DNA of 25,947 nt from Oehlia diaphana (taxonomy: Eukaryota; Glomeromycota; Glomeromycetes; Glomerales; Glomeraceae). The translations under genes and the position numbers were made by a program. The notes under the pieces are model-generated. The model was not told the DNA's origin, did no database searches, and saw nothing but the letters and a program-made list of their open reading frames with translations. Below, in pieces: positions 9,544 through 19,629 of the stretch. The stretch lies in the NCBI GenBank assembly GCA_003833135.1, contig QZLH01000063.1, positions 53,688 through 79,634 of the forward strand, read 5' to 3'. Numbering within the stretch: the stretch's first letter is position 1; each line of letters starts with the position of its first letter.

Positions 9544-9932
9544 AGCGAGTACATTTTTTTTACAAAAAAATAAAAACTTCAAAAAAGTTAATGCTTAAAA
9601 TATATGTGAATAATATTAAAATGTCCAATTTATTTTTTATTAAGAAAAAAATCATTAAAGATATTCTTAGTAAATAGTATGTCATTTAATAATTAATATA
9701 TAGTCATTCAATTACCGTAAATATCTAATTATATAATTATATTAATTTCCAGTGTATATATCAATTATCCATTAAAGCGTATGCATAGAATTATAAAAAT
9801 GATCGCCAAATTAAGGATTACTGTTTACGGATCATCAATATCACATATATTTAATTACTGACTAAATCAAGAAAAAACTGTACCTTTACATAATTTTAAA
9901 ATTTTAAACTCCTTATTGTGTAAAGAACGAAC

Positions 9933-11990
9933 ATGTCAGGTTTGAATGGTGAATCTTCACGTATTTTACAAAACTTTATTGGTGGAGAATATGTTGACTC
10001 TATTCAAACTCCGTGCAAGTACATTCCTGTAACTACTCCACATACTGGGGAAGTAATTGCGCAATGTCCAATCTCGACCGCTGAAGATGTTGAAAAAGCT
10101 GTTGAGTCTGCCAAGGAAGCCTATAAATCATGGAGGTATTATCATATATTTCATATTATTTTAAATGAATTGATTACCACATTTTTATGTTTTTGTTTTA
10201 TAGTGCTCGAACAGTCAAAGATCGCGTTCAAACTTTATTCCGTTTTCATAACTTGTTACACACACATATTGACGAATTGGCTGATTTAATTGTATTGGAA
10301 CATGGAAAAAACAAAGCTGAAGTATATAAATATATCTCATTTTTTAGATCATAATTATTTTAATTGATTTAATATATGATTATTGGGTTTAAAGGCAATC
10401 GCAAGTATCGCTAAAGGAGCCGAAACTGTAGAATACGCTACTTCGCTTCCTCAGTTGGTAAGTTTAATGCGTTATTATATTTAAACTTTTGTATAATTTA
10501 TTGGATCGTTAATTCTTTTTTTCTTTTAGATCCAAGGTAAAATATTGGATGTCTCAAAAGGTGTAACTTGCAATGATACTCGTGTGCCTTTAGGTGTCGT
10601 TGCATCTATTGTGCCCTTTAACTTTCCAATCATGGTAAATTTTATAATCAAATAATATTTATTTTGTAAGAATTTGTTATTAATACGTTTTTGACTGTAG
10701 GTTCCCATGTGGTCTTTACCAATCGCTATCGCTACGGGAAATACATTAATCCTAAAACCATCTGAAAAAGTCCCATTAACTATGTATCGTATTGTTTCGC
10801 TCTTGAAAGAAGCAGGTGTACCGGATGGAGTAGTTAACCTTGTTAATGGTACCGTTGATGGTAAGAGTATTCTATTGGATCACTTTCAATTAAGTTAATT
10901 TATTTACTGATTTTTTTCATTTTTTTTTTCATTAGCTGTAAATGCAATCTGCGATCATCCTGATATCAAGGCAGTTACTTTTGTGGGAACTTCACAAGTG
11001 GCTAATCTTGTTATGGAGAGATGTCACAAATTGGGTAAAAGAGTTCTTGCATTAGGCGGAGCTAAAGTAAGTTTGTCGAATATTAATATTTAAATCTTTT
11101 CAATTAAAAAAATATTGACCAGAATAGTTTATTACAGAATCACCTGATTGCTTCGCCAGATTGTAATGTTGAAACAACTTCAACCGATGTAGTAAATTCG
11201 TTCTCTGGATGTGCTGGTAATTATTATTAAACATGATATTTCATAAACGAGTTTTTTAAAAATATAATTAATTATTTTATAAAAAGGTCAACGATGTATG
11301 GCAGCATCAGTTCTCTTAATTATTGGATCACAACCCGAATTACTAGAACGTATTACTGACAAAGCTATGGCATTGAAACCAGGATCTAAATCTGGAGAGG
11401 TTGGACCTGTTATCGATAAAGCTTCACTTGATAAAATTACTAGTTATATTGAAGCTTCTGAACATGGTGGAGCAAATATTCTTGTTGATGGTCGTTCATG
11501 GACTAAAAGCCATACAAAAGGATTTTGGATTGGACCAACTGTTATATTCCATAAAAATAAAGAAGATAACGCTTTACATGATGAAATCTTTGGTCCTGTC
11601 TTAAGTATTTATCAATGTTCTAGTAAGGAAGAGGCAATTGAGATCGAGAATAATAATCCATATGGTAATGCTGCATGTATTTATACAACAACGGGTGCCA
11701 CAGCCGAATGGTTTATAAAACGATTTAATGCTGCAATGTGCGGGGTTAATATTGGAGTACCTGTACCTAGGTGAGTTTACCGGGAGACATTAAACTTATT
11801 CATTTTAAAAGCACATTTAATAATTAAAAAATTTTGTAGGGAACCATTTTCATTTGGAGGAATAAATCGTTCTAAATTTGGAAACTTTGTTGATATTACT
11901 GGAGACGGTGGTGTTGAGTTTTTCACTTGGAGACGTAAAGTTACTACTCGATGGGGGCAAGAAAATCTTGATCCAAAATTAAAAATGTAA
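9933..11990 (+). CDS. Methylmalonate-semialdehyde dehydrogenase (CoA-acylating), ALDH6 family (497 aa, 9 exons)
   Basis: MMSDH converts methylmalonate (or malonate) semialdehyde plus CoA and NAD+ to propionyl- (or acetyl-) CoA in valine, thymine and inositol breakdown. Exons: 9933-10135, 10204-10321, 10395-10457, 10530-10634, 10701-10860, 10936-11066, 11138-11216, 11287-11770, 11840-11990; all eight introns are GT-AG, 66-75 nt, and the frame is intact. Motifs: VPFNFP with oxyanion Asn N159, [13 protein letters not shown] (cofactor lysine), [15 protein letters not shown] (256-262), GQRCMA with nucleophile C290, DEIFGPVLS and NNNPYGN. GGAKNH lacks the general-base Glu of ordinary ALDHs, the hallmark of CoA-dependent MMSDHs. 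The N terminus ([21 protein letters not shown]) starts almost at the domain boundary and has no Arg-rich amphipathic presequence, unlike mitochondrial MMSDH. Its tail, [16 protein letters not shown], looks closer to bacterial forms. Confidence 0.92.
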
Positions 11991-12211
11991 AATAATGGTT
12001 TAATAATTTATTTAAATGAGGACATTTTATATTAAATTATATACAATGACAGAATTGTGTATTTTTAATAATAAATTGTAAATTACTATGTATTCCAGTG
12101 ATGGTATACCGGTATATTATTATATCAACATTTTGAGCAGGCCCAATATACAGTATATGGCAAGTCGTTCCAGACAAAAGTCACTGATGATAATTTTTTT
12201 GATATGTATTG

Positions 12212-12258
12212 GTATATAAACGGGTTATCATCCGAAGGATGATGACCCATTTATATAC
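12212..12258. repeat. Long inverted repeat, 22-bp arms with 3-nt loop
   Basis: The arms 12212-12233 and 12237-12258 pair at 20 of 22 positions around a GAA loop; the arm starts GTATATAAACGGGTTATC and the other ends CCCATTTATATAC. The near-perfect pairing suggests a recent hairpin, a MITE core or a structured transcript element. Confidence 0.8.
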
Positions 12259-12298
12259 TAGACTAGATCAGTAAATAATTATTTTACCATCCTAGATA

Positions 12299-12359
12299 TA
12301 CTAATTGGGTCCGTCAGTTTATAACTGGCGGAAAAAAAATCCTAAAATACCAATTAGTA
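12299..12359. repeat. Two-tier hairpin element, 61 bp
   Basis: The outer arms TACTAATTGG (12299-12308) and CCAATTAGTA (12350-12359) pair perfectly. They enclose an inner stem CCGTCAGTT/AACTGGCGG (12311-12319 and 12323-12331, one mismatch). Together with the hairpin 40 bp upstream it looks like part of a small nonautonomous transposon; no target duplication could be fixed. Confidence 0.65.
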
Positions 12360-12529
12360 GCCAGGTGATAACTAATACTTATTAATCTGTGATAGATAAA
12401 TTATCCCCGGTATTATAGTATTTTTAAAGTTAAGTGCATGTCGATCATAATCATAATGTATTTATGGCATTAATCCTAAAAACAATATCCAATGTAGAAA
12501 AAGAAACCATCAAATCAATCAATGCTATG

Positions 12530-12537
12530 ATCACATG
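12530..12537 (+). promoter_or_regulatory. RTCACRTG (CDEI/E-box-like) site, distal, upstream of helicase
   Basis: ATCACATG about 500 bp before the helicase start codon. It belongs with the same word at 12914. Confidence 0.3.
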
Positions 12538-12913
12538 ACATTTGGGACAAACAAAAATTTTTTCCGACAAAAGATTATGTCAAAATTAACCTGCCAGAAT
12601 TGTGAAATTATATTTAGGGAATCTTTCAGAAATTATTTTACTTTGCAATTTTAAATATTGACTCTTATTAATACATTTATTATGTATTCATTCAGAACCA
12701 TTTCACAACATTTAACTTTTTATCGCTACAAAAAATCATTATTATTATTCCTGATTCAGACTAGCAATTAAATTGTTTTTAATATTTGATTATGATTTTA
12801 GTATTTGACAACCATTCGATTATAAAAAAAGAATTCAAATATTTATTTGAAACTTTTCCAGAAAAAAAGATACAAACGAGATTATTACTAATTGTCACCT
12901 ATATTCTCATGAT

Positions 12914-12921
12914 CATGTGAT
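12914..12921 (-). promoter_or_regulatory. RTCACRTG (CDEI/E-box-like) site, proximal, upstream of helicase
   Basis: CATGTGAT (ATCACATG on the minus strand) about 118 bp before the helicase start codon, inside the repeated word ATGATCATGTGATGATG. Confidence 0.35.
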
Positions 12922-13038
12922 GATGTGGGTAACGTATTACTGAAGTTTTTCCGAATCATGCACAAAATATTCAGCTTTTTGTTCTTCCCTTTCAAATTTC
13001 ATAAATTTTTTTTTTTTACTTACAATAGTTATAAAAAA

Positions 13039-16000
13039 ATGACTTACAAACGAGGTCAAGGTAAAAAAAAGAATACTGGACAAAAAACGTCAGATTATGG
13101 CCGCGATACAAACAATAGGAACAACCAGAGAAATAATAATACGAGAGGAGGCGGAAAAGGAAGGGGAGGTGGTAACAGATATGATAATAAAAGAAATGAT
13201 ACAATTTTACCAGTCCTTCAAAATTTTAATGTTACGGAAATTACGGAAAGGAAAGGCTTTCGTGCAATACCAATTATTCCGACTGAAAAAGAACTTCTTG
13301 GACCACAGCCAAAAGACATTCCTGTCAATAATATTTATGGTCCATATGAATCACTCGATGAATATCTTAAAACACATTATCAATTATTAAGAGAAGATTG
13401 TCTAAGGCCTCTTCGCGAAGGAATACGGCTTTTTCGAGAGAAAGCTGAAGAAATTCGTACTTTACGAATTTACGAGAAGGTTAATCTTGTGCGCATATCA
13501 TTTACAAGCATTGGCGTTGTGCATCGTATCAGTTTCACTGTCAAACATAATGAGCGTGTCATATGGTATTGTAAATTATAATGTTTGATATCATTTATAT
13601 GTGATGTATCTCATTAAAACTTTTTATTTATCAGGCGTACGAGCAAACGTCTACTTCCCGGGACATTAGTCGTTTTTTCAAAGGATAATTTTGACACTAT
13701 GAAGTTTGGAACTGTTTACAATCGTTCTCTTAGTCTTCTTGAAAGAAATTATGATTTACAGGTTGATGTACTTTTTCAATTAAATGATGTCGAATTTGAA
13801 TGGTCAGATGGATATGTCATGGTAATATATTCTGTTTATCGTTAATGGGTTTCTTTCTTTCTTTTTGTCCATAAATAAACTATTTATTTGTTATTTAGGT
13901 TGAGACAACTTCGTCATATTTTGAAGGTATTTAAAATACTCAGATATTGTATTATATTAATGAGATATCCTTTGTTGCTTACAAATTGAACTAAATTTTA
14001 TATGTAGCTTACAAACATGTCTTAAATGTTCTTCAGGAACTGGATCCTGATACATTACCTTTTAAGGAGCATATTGTTGAACTTAATAAAGAAATCGACA
14101 TTCCGGAATACTTAAAAATACGACAACCAACCTATAAATTTAAAACTGATGACACTATGCTTGAAAAATTGGTAATTTTTAATTATACACGATTTTATGT
14201 TTTACTGCAAAGTATAAGTGCGTTTACGACATGCTATTTATAGTTTGATATTAGTGAAAAATGGCCAGCAGTCGAAAGCATATTTCCTACTTTACATAAT
14301 TCTCAATATGATGCATTGAAAAGGATGTTGACATGTCGTTTAGCTTTAATTCAAGGTCCTCCAGGTACAGGGAAAACTTATGTGGGTCTTATAGCAGTTA
14401 AGATGTTATTAGATAATCTTCCGTATAAGATTGTTGTTGCATGCCAGACAAACCATGCTTTAGACCAATTCCTTGAAGGTTTGTGATTATTGTATTAAAA
14501 AAAATTTTATCTTTTAATAATTATCGATTTCTAAATAATTGTAACTTCGAATCCTTATTTAAATAATTTAGGTATCCAAAAATTTGAGAAGGAAATTGTC
14601 AGATTGGGTTCAAGATCTAAATCTGAAACAATTAAAACGTATACTTTATATAATAAACGACAGGAAATAAAAGAATCCGATCGTCCGTTTAAAAATAGTG
14701 AGATCAATGGTTTATTTAAACAAAAAGAACAAATCACGCGTGAGATGACTATATTATGTGAAGAGATAGAGAATCCATTTCTTGAATTGGAATACATCAA
14801 GGAGAAGGGATACCTCAGTCCAGAACAAATTTCAAGCCTTATGCAAGATGATTGGTTTTGTTCGTCTAGTACCAATGATAATGGCGAAAGGGACTATATT
14901 CAAGAATGGTTAGAACCCTCTATAACTGCTGCAACTTCAAGACAAAACGATATTGACTTTCAAATAAACCAATTAATCTTACAAGATGGTGGGAATCAAA
15001 TAGAAGATGAAGATGAAGTTGACGAAGAAGATATCGAGGATGCTGAGGCAGATTTTCATGGAAATGATGATAATCAATTTATGAGTGAAGTACAATCTGT
15101 AAATTTAAGGAGTGAAAAATGCATACGGTCGGATACCTATGTAGATGAAGATACAATAGAAAAATATAGTAAATGGGATGATTTATGGGAAGTACCAGAT
15201 GAAGTCCGCGCAGCGCTTCATAATCGCTGGCGTCGTGAAAAATTAAATGAAACTTGCGATAAGCTTAAAGAGCTTTGTCGTAAATATTCCGTTTTGTGTG
15301 ATAAAATAAAAGCCGAAAGAACTCGTGAAGACTTATTTATTCTTAATCGTGCTCGCATTATTGGAATGACCACTACAGCCGCAGTAAGTAGTTATAATAA
15401 TATATTACAAAAAGACAATGAAATATGATTATTCGAGTCATTTATTTTAATTTAAACTTTTAGGCCAAATATCATAAGTTATTAATGAATTTAGGACCAA
15501 AAATCATGATTATCGAAGAAGCTGCTGAGACTTTGGAAGCGCATATTGTGACTGCTCTTACACCTGAGACTCAACATTTGATACTTATAGGGTAATTAAT
15601 TTTATAATATACTTGAATTTATAATATTTAATGCGTTTATCTTACCAATAATTTAATATAGTGATCATGAACAACTTCGACCGAATATTTCTGTACACGA
15701 ACTTGCTGAAAAAAATGTAATATTTCATTCTTTTTTTTTTTTAGTAAAAATTAAGTTTCGAAATTAAATATTTTTACTTTTATATTTCGAATTTACAGAA
15801 ATTGAATGTTTCATTATTTGAACGATTGAGAAATTTGGAGTTGCCGTTTTCTCTACTCAGAGAACAACGTCGTATGCGACCTGAAATCAGGAAATTGCTC
15901 ACACCAATCTATAAAGATGCTCTTTCAGATCATGATGAAGTAAAACATTATCCTGATGTTCCAGGGCTTACCGACAATCTTTTTTTTTTTGATCACCAAG

Positions 16001-17326
16001 AAAGTGAGAAACTCGAAAGAGACACAATGAGTAGAACCAATACATTTGAGGCACGTATGTGTGCTAAACTTGCTAATTATCTTGTAAAGGGTGGGATGGA
16101 AGAAAGTCGCATGTAAGTCTTCAAGAATCGAGAGTCAGATAACAACCTCTAATAAAGGATTCTGTTTAACGTACTTTCTTTTTTAATAGCACCATTTTAA
16201 GCATGTACTCTGGTCAAAGAAAAGAAATTTATAAATATTTAAGAGAAGAATCCCGTAAAACACCAGTACTTAAACAGATCCGTGTAAGCTCAGTGGATGG
16301 CTTCCAAGGAGAGGAAAATGAAATAATTATATTGTCTTTGGTAAGAAGTGATGAGTCAAATCGGGGTATAGGTTTCTTAAGTATATCCAACAGAGGTAAT
16401 ATTTAATCTTTTTTTTTAAAAAAAAAAAGAATTAGTAGATTTTAACTTATATACTCTTCTTTGAAATAGTGTGTGTTGCTTTATCACGAGCAAAGCATGG
16501 ATTATACATTTTTGGCAATGCATCTCAATTAAGATACCGATCTAATTTATGGAGAGATGTTTTAAGTATATTAGAAAAATCGAAGAAGTGCGATCAATTT
16601 ATTAACCTATATTGTCAAAAACACCGAGAAAATGAAACAAAAGTTTTTACTTTTGCAGATTTTCCACTTGAAGGAGGATGTTCGAGAAACTGCGAAGAAA
16701 AAATGGATTGTGGTCATGTGAGTAATCAATCGTTAAATTAGGAATTATGTTATTAATTACTAAAAAATTTCTTTTGTTGTGATATATAAGATTTGTCAAA
16801 GTATATGCCATTTATCTTCACACGATAAAATTTTTTGTCCGGTATATTTTTTATGCATCTTGATTTTAATGTTATTAAATAGCAATTTAATTAGTATATT
16901 ATTAAATCTTTTTAAATTATATAGGAAGAATGCATACGAACCCTTCCTTGTGGGCATCCATGCAATAAAAAATGTAATAAACCATGTGGCGAATGTAAAG
17001 AAACGATTATAGTGTGCCCTCCATGTGGACATTCTAAAGAAGTATTTTGTCCTGACGTAGATAGTTTTAGATGTACCGAGAGATGCTCTAAAAAATTAAA
17101 ATGCGGACATCAGGTTTGTGAATATTTATATTGTTTTATTACCGTCTAAAATTTTGTTTAAGCCATTTATTTATTTTAGTGTCGAGATGAATGTTCTTCA
17201 CCTTGGTGTACAGTGAAGTGCCTTAATCAAGTTGAGATCAAATATCCTAAATGTGGTCATACTGATCTCTGCTTATGTTATGATACTGGGAACAAATTAC
17301 AAGATGGTTGTCCTTTTTGCCGTTAA
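13039..17326 (+). CDS. ZNFX1/Hrr1-type superfamily-1 RNA helicase with NFX1-type zinc fingers (1096 aa, 14 exons)
   Basis: Relatives (animal ZNFX1, fission-yeast Hrr1) act with RNA-dependent RNA polymerase and Argonaute in RNA silencing and viral RNA sensing. Exons: 13039-13565, 13635-13821, 13899-13926, 14008-14171, 14244-14478, 14572-15383, 15464-15591, 15662-15716, 15799-16112, 16190-16395, 16470-16717, 16791-16841, 16925-17113, 17180-17326; the frame is intact. Order: basic Gly/Arg/Asn-rich N terminus, a [20 protein letters not shown] region, [20 protein letters not shown], Walker A GPPGTGKT (340-347), a long insert with an acidic patch, motif II IIEEAAE (667-673), GDHEQLRP (694-701), QRRMRPEI (735-742), SVDGFQGEE (851-859), ALSRAKHG (889-896), then Cys/His-rich NFX1 repeats (about 950-1096: [32 protein letters not shown]). 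All helicase motifs are present, so it is probably active. Start chosen at 13039 (AAAAAAATGAC context); an in-frame ATG at 12958 would add a Phe-rich leader and seems less likely. Confidence 0.93.
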
Positions 17327-17625
17327 GAGAGGGGGTAATTTCATATATAATTATTTATTTATGTATATATGATTCTTATTTTTTTTTCTGTATCAAGATT
17401 TTCAGTTGTATTAAAACAAGGATTTGTTTATTGTAACGTGATATTATAATAAAATTATAGAGCTTGTTTCAATGATTTAATCTTGTTTTAAATAATTGCA
17501 TATTATATCTTAATATATCTGCAATTTGTATCTTATCAGACAGTATTATCTTTACAAATCTTTTATCAACTTTTTTTTATAACAAATTTGAATGGCAAAA
17601 TAATTTGATTTCAAATTAAAAAAGA

Positions 17626-18096
17626 GTGCGTTTACAAATTCATTTAAATCGGATTTGCCGATCCATTTGGATTAAACCAGATTCTTATAAAAATCCAATC
17701 TGTGTTGAAAAATACGAGCGTCGGATTTTGAATTTTCGTATACCACCTTAACACATTTTAGTTTAGACCTAAAAGTTAAATAATAATGAATATTCAAAGA
17801 CGTCCTTTGTTTGTTTCAATTATATATTTTAATTTTTTTGGACCAAACTGATTCATCCTCCGAAGAAACATCTGATGATAATAATGATTTACTATTTTAT
17901 TATGAGTGTAATATGAAAAAAAAAAATTTTCATCAAAAAAAAATTATATAGGTGTAACATGTGGTGGTAGGTTGATGGATGGTATGTTTAATCGTGGGTA
18001 CACCCTGGATTGGAAATTTAATAGTAAAATCCGATCTAAATGAATCAGGTTGATCAACTCAATTCGATTTTGTAATAAATGAATTTGTAAACGCAC
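17626..18096. mobile_element. Nonautonomous DNA transposon with perfect 21-bp terminal inverted repeats (471 bp)
   Basis: The left end 17626-17646 (GTGCGTTTACAAATTC...) recurs exactly as its reverse complement at 18076-18096 (...GAATTTGTAAACGCAC), a 21-bp perfect match that is not expected by chance in 26 kb. Subterminal AATCGGATTT/AAATCCGAT-like words also recur near both ends. Inside, 17841-17952 has a short open stretch reading LDQTDSSSEETSDDNNDLL that resembles the acidic N terminus of PIF/Harbinger transposases, ended by TAG. No clean target duplication could be defined, so the superfamily is tentative. Confidence 0.7.
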
Positions 18097-18151
18097 CCAA
18101 TATTACTTCAGGTATAATTTCAAGGGTTTAAAATTTGAACGCACCTGCGTT

Positions 18152-18365
18152 TAGTGTTTTGATCCGGATAAAATCTTAAATATTTTAAATGAGATTATTG
18201 CCGAAAAAAGATTGTAAATCTCAGCTCTGAATAGACTATAATTTCGACCAGAATATTTAATATATTATGAATCAAAAAATTGGTAATTCTGATAGTTCCA
18301 TCCTGAATTAACCGAAACGGATACCGGATAAAAACCGGATAAAACCGCTTCGGATCCAAACACTA
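18152..18365. mobile_element. hAT-type MITE, 214 bp, with perfect 8-bp target-site duplication
   Basis: The ends are TAGTGTTTTGATCCG at the left (18152-18166) and CGGATCCAAACACTA at the right (18351-18365), inverted with one mismatch. The element is flanked on both sides by CCTGCGTT (18144-18151 and 18366-18373). An 8-bp duplication and ends fitting the YARNG hAT rule (TAGTG) identify the superfamily. The interior carries ACCGGATAAAA direct repeats (about 18322-18345) and no open reading frame, so it depends on a hAT transposase in trans. Confidence 0.85.
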
Positions 18366-18402
18366 CCTGCGTTTTGAACGCTCTCCCCTTTTTTGGAAAT
18401 TT

Positions 18403-18462
18403 TTAAATAGTAAATTTGTCGATCATTTATGATCACGTTATGATCAGCAATTTACTATTTAA
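18403..18462. repeat. Inverted-repeat element beside the hAT MITE
   Basis: TTAAATAGTAAATT (18403-18416) pairs perfectly with AATTTACTATTTAA (18449-18462), and GATCAT (18421) pairs with ATGATC (18440). The word AACGCACCTGCGT occurs at 18138-18150 and again at 18467-18479, bracketing both this element and the MITE. It looks like an older palindromic element into which the MITE jumped. Confidence 0.65.
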
Positions 18463-18666
18463 TTTCAACGCACCTGCGTAAAATTATTATTTTCTAATTT
18501 CTCAAATGGCTAATATTTAATATTTATAAAATTTTTATGGCAATACAGATGGGTTGAAAATATAAACACATTTCAATTTTTCCAATAAATTTTTCGGAAA
18601 TAAATATACCCGTCATTTTTCTCGGAGACACAAATTTCTGTCATTGGTTGGATCACGATGCGACTA

Positions 18667-18742
18667 GCGGCTAATTTGTTTGCCGCCAGGGTTACAGTCA
18701 GTCTTTGATTGATTGCTGCGCCACAGCATCGGCGTAACCCTG
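18667..18742. repeat. GC-richer nested stem-loop of unknown nature
   Basis: CAGGGTTAC (18687-18695) pairs with GTAACCCTG (18734-18742), enclosing a smaller hairpin GATTGCTG...CAGCATC; just upstream GCGGC pairs with GCCGC. The patch is clearly GC-richer than its surroundings. It could be a structured RNA or a transposon remnant; it matches no RNA family I recognise and has no tRNA-type A/B boxes. Confidence 0.45.
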
Positions 18743-18839
18743 TTACACATTACAGCAGTGGAAGCACCTTTGGAAAGATTGGAAGCATAATCTTTTAATA
18801 AAATCATTTGGCTTCCAACCAAATTTTTATACTATTGGA

Positions 18840-18865
18840 CACATCACTGCATTTACAGGGATGTG
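18840..18865. repeat. Short inverted repeat, 10-bp arms
   Basis: CACATCACTG and CAGGGATGTG pair with one mismatch around a 6-nt loop (CATTTA). The function is unknown; it could be a MITE remnant like its neighbours. Confidence 0.5.
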
Positions 18866-19629
18866 ATCAGTCAATTAGCAGATATATAATACATAAACCT
18901 TAAATTTGCGAATTGATATCTTGTAAAAAATTAAACATACCATATATGCAAAAAATTGAAAGAAAATGTTGTAAAAATACTATTACGTATTCTAAAAAGT
19001 TCGCTTCATCAAATATTTAAGATAGTGCCATTCTTGAATATTTTACGCTTGCAATAAAAGATCCACTTGCATCACTAAGGAATTTTGTTTATAATAAAAA
19101 CTTTAGTTATTGAACAGCATTATAATAATCCTTTTTCATATTTGTAAAGATTTGGAAAGATGTTTATTATATTTTTGCTTTTTATTTCTAAATAAAATTA
19201 TTACTTCCATATTCTCTTCTATTTTTTACACATACGTGGTTATTTTTTGCAATGTTCTCGAAAAATACAAGGTTATGTTAAACAAATTCTATAAATTCGG
19301 TAAAATGTTTATTTCCGGAATTTTTGGCCATTTTGAGTCTTGATCTTTGACAGCAAATGATCTTTTAACTATAATAATGCTTGCGCCAAAGTTTGGTGGT
19401 TTCACAATACACGAGCTAATCTGGCAATAATAAACCAACGTTGTAAATTGATTTTTTTATTCGAAACAAGACCGAAAACTAAGCGTTTGGGTGATAGATT
19501 CACCTTATTTAAAGTGTTTCTGTCTACCACAAACCAACTGCCTCTTTTATTATTCAATATATTTTTTTAAAATATTCCCAACCTACTCTTGTCCAATCTT
19601 TATATTAACATAACTGGTGAATTATTGAT

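Larger units (their letters stand above)
8856..9932. other. Intergenic region between divergent TspO-like and MMSDH genes
   Basis: About 1.1 kb, AT-rich, carrying the promoters of both genes. It contains an ATCACATG word at 9013, a 21-bp palindrome at 9523-9543, and around 9430-9545 several ATAACGAA/TTCGTTAT-like words that look like a decayed repeat. No coding potential was seen. Confidence 0.65.
11991..13038. other. Intergenic region with hairpins, upstream of the helicase gene
   Basis: About 1 kb. An AATAAA at 12070-12075, 80 bp past the dehydrogenase stop, could be its polyadenylation signal. Then comes a palindrome-rich patch (12105-12360) including two strong hairpins listed separately. 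The right half is AT-rich promoter DNA of the helicase with two RTCACRTG words. No gene was seen. Confidence 0.65.
17327..19629. other. Transposon-derived intergenic region upstream of the coiled-coil gene
   Basis: About 2.3 kb without a credible gene. From the left: helicase 3' flank; a 471-bp TIR element (17626-18096); a 214-bp hAT MITE (18152-18365); an inverted-repeat element (18403-18462) bracketed by a repeated AACGCACCTGCGT word; a GC-richer structured patch (about 18640-18790); then AT-rich DNA leading to the coiled-coil gene. The last 400 bp must include that gene's promoter, but no clear motif was found. Confidence 0.7.

Noticed and set aside
9933..11990. Reading the dehydrogenase as a pseudogene because its frame is broken many times
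   Set aside because: Every break is a 66-75-nt GT-AG intron, and splicing restores a full-length protein with all catalytic motifs.
12925..13038. N-terminal extension of the helicase reading frame (Phe-rich leader)
   Set aside because: It opens with GTG, and the Phe-rich stretch comes from T-runs; ATG 13039 begins the Gly/Arg/Asn-rich tail in a good A-rich context.
16718..17032. Independent small genes on either strand near the helicase zinc fingers
   Set aside because: The region is intron plus exons 12 and 13, whose Cys/His spacing continues the NFX1 repeats in the correct frame.
18687..18742. hAT element with CAGGGTTAC ends
   Set aside because: Only 56 bp long and without an 8-bp duplication, so kept only as a stem-loop.
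19110..19343. 77-codon hydrophobic open frame in the gap before the coiled-coil gene
   Set aside because: It lacks an ATG at its start, its composition follows local T-richness, and no motif is seen.
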